Assembly (NCBI GenBank): GCA_947501615.1
Contig: CANMWK010000018.1
Span: 1 to 64,000, forward strand
Direction of reading: 5' to 3'
Origin: an uncultured Tenacibaculum sp.
Lineage (GTDB): Bacteria > Bacteroidota > Bacteroidia > Flavobacteriales > Flavobacteriaceae
DNA length: 64,000 nt
Position numbers and translations under genes: made by a program. Of this stretch, positions 62,950-64,000 are shown one piece after another. Under the pieces are notes generated by a model. The model was not told the origin of the DNA. It was given only the letters and a program-made list of their open reading frames with translations, and searched no databases. Position 1 is the stretch's first letter. Each line of letters starts with the position of its first letter.

Positions 62950-63810
62950 ATGAAGTTAGTGCTAAAACATACTGAAGAAGCTATAAATAAAAGACTTACT
63001 ATTAGTAAAAAGCAAACTCCATGTTTAGATTCTTCATGGCACTACCATTCGCAATACGAACTCATATATATATCTGTTAGCCATGGTATTCGTTTTGTAG
63101 GCGATAGTGTTTCTCAGTTTTATCCTGGAGATTTAGTTTTGGTAGGTCCATATCTACCACATTTATGGTTAAATAAACCTGTAAATTATGGAGAAAACAC
63201 CAACAATGAAAAGGTAAATACAATTGTTTTAAAATTTACAGATGATTTTATAGGAGATGGAACTTTTAACAACCCTGAATTCTATAAGATTAAAAAGATG
63301 CTTGATCAATCAAAGTACGGAATCAGTTTCAATACTATTGCAAGTCAGAAGTTACACAAAGAGTTAATTAATTTTGATGCACTATCTTCTGCAGAACAAT
63401 CAATACAATTATTGAATATCCTTAATAAACTTTCCTTAACAAAAGATCAAGAAATTCTTTCTTCAACAGATATGCGACAGTATACTTCTGAAAATACTGA
63501 TAAAATTGATACTGTTTTAAAATATATCTCAGACAACTATGCCAATAACATTAGCCTAGAAGACGTAGCTAATATTGCTTGTATGACAACAAACTCTTTT
63601 TGTCGATTCTTTAAAAAGGCTACAAATAAATCATTTACTCAATTTTTAAATGAAATTCGAATTCGTAATGCTTCACGTTATCTAGTACAAAATAACTTAT
63701 CTGTGTCTGAAGTGTCATATTTAGTAGGTTATAATTCTATTACTAATTTTAACAAACAATTCAAGCAAATCATGGGGAGCACCCCTAAAAGCTATAGAGA
63801 AGCTATTTAA
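62950..63810 (+). CDS. AraC-family regulator with cupin sensor domain
   Basis: A 286-residue regulator. The N-terminal cupin region has SSWHYHSQYELIYI and GDLVLVGPYLPHLW. The C-terminal double helix-turn-helix has ISLEDVANIACMTTNSFCRFFKK and VSEVSYLVGYNSITNFNKQFKQ, ending TPKSYREAI. It shares layout and motifs with the AraC regulator at 33398 and is clearly its paralogue. In Zobellia a carrageenan regulon is controlled by an AraC protein encoded in the locus, so this is a good candidate activator of the galactan genes. Confidence 0.92.
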   Translation: MKLVLKHTEEAINKRLTISKKQTPCLDSSWHYHSQYELIYISVSHGIRFVGDSVSQFYPGDLVLVGPYLPHLWLNKPVNYGENTNNEKVNTIVLKFTDDFIGDGTFNNPEFYKIKKMLDQSKYGISFNTIASQKLHKELINFDALSSAEQSIQLLNILNKLSLTKDQEILSSTDMRQYTSENTDKIDTVLKYISDNYANNISLEDVANIACMTTNSFCRFFKKATNKSFTQFLNEIRIRNASRYLVQNNLSVSEVSYLVGYNSITNFNKQFKQIMGSTPKSYREAI

Positions 63811-64000
63811 AACTAGCTTTACACCTACAACAATCTTTTCAATATCATTTTTTTTTTACACTCTTATTGATGATTACATAAATTTACCCCCTTGTTTTTA
63901 AGTTTTACATATTCTAGGGTAAAAATGAAGTAGTAAGGGATAATATTGAACGACATCTATGCTTTCATTTTCTATAATTTTAAAAACGGAAAAACCACTT
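63811..64000. other. intergenic right edge
   Basis: 190 bp, AT-rich, no gene or clear terminator before the window ends. Confidence 0.4.

Noticed and set aside
1..64000. tRNA genes, riboswitches, prophage or CRISPR-Cas
   Set aside because: None was recognised by eye on either strand; a covariance-model scan would be needed to exclude small RNAs fully.

Overview
The window looks like marine Flavobacteriaceae DNA (Bacteroidota; Tenacibaculum/Polaribacter/Zobellia-like in style). It is very AT-rich and has a SusC/SusD pair, many lipoproteins with an SC/GC lipobox, few Shine-Dalgarno sites, and promoters of the Bacteroidota type (TTTG, about 20 nt, TAnnTTTG). The organism is inferred from gene content and style; no rRNA or tRNA gene lies inside the window.

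Layout. (1) 1-1232 has no protein gene. Four tandem Bacteroidota-type promoters on the minus strand (228-621) fire out of the left edge and probably drive an rRNA operon just outside. (2) 1233-5153 (-) is a signalling operon whose four phosphorelay parts are separate proteins: receiver, multi-PAS kinase, HPt and LytTR response regulator. (3) 5288-7423 (+) is a DUF255 thioredoxin-like lipoprotein. It is followed by a dead CE1/PHB-depolymerase-like esterase gene with a premature stop, cut by the tail of an IS982-type transposase. (4) 8264-13407 (-) is an RND/MMPL exporter, a LolA-like protein, an outer-membrane barrel and a TetR repressor, with matching operator sequences on both sides of tetR. 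An IS630 transposase remnant lies beside tetR.

(5) 13728-33163 (-) is a 12-gene polysaccharide utilisation locus. In transcription order it holds susC, susD, an FG-GAP/ASPIC-UnbV lipoprotein, an SMP-30 lactonase lipoprotein, a GH3 beta-glucosidase, a fused gluconokinase/6-phosphogluconate dehydrogenase, a GntP permease, a LacI regulator, a GPH symporter, an AGE/cellobiose 2-epimerase, a Cip1-like jelly-roll protein and a lipoprotein. A divergent AraC regulator and a second GH3 enzyme (33398-36702) belong with it. The set suggests uptake of a beta-glucan-type oligosaccharide, with part of the glucose oxidised outside the cytoplasm and recovered as gluconate. (6) 37035-39421 (+) holds a secreted histidine phosphatase and a subtilisin-like lipoprotein protease.

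(7) 39937-63810 is a sulfated red-algal galactan locus, most likely for carrageenan. It has two formylglycine sulfatases, a GH16 endo-enzyme, a GH127 enzyme, a clan GH-A (GH42-like) enzyme, a sugar-porter permease, DgoK and DgoA (the last two steps for 3,6-anhydro-D-galactose), GalK, GalT and GalM, LacI and AraC regulators, an ASPIC/UnbV protein and an octaheme cytochrome-TPR lipoprotein. The operon dgoK-dgoA-galK-galT joins the catabolic ends of both sugars found in neocarrabiose. No SusC/D pair, GalE, anhydrogalactose dehydrogenase or cycloisomerase was found here, so these must be elsewhere if the reading is right.

Most product names rest on motifs and domain order read by eye; polysaccharide specificities are inference.
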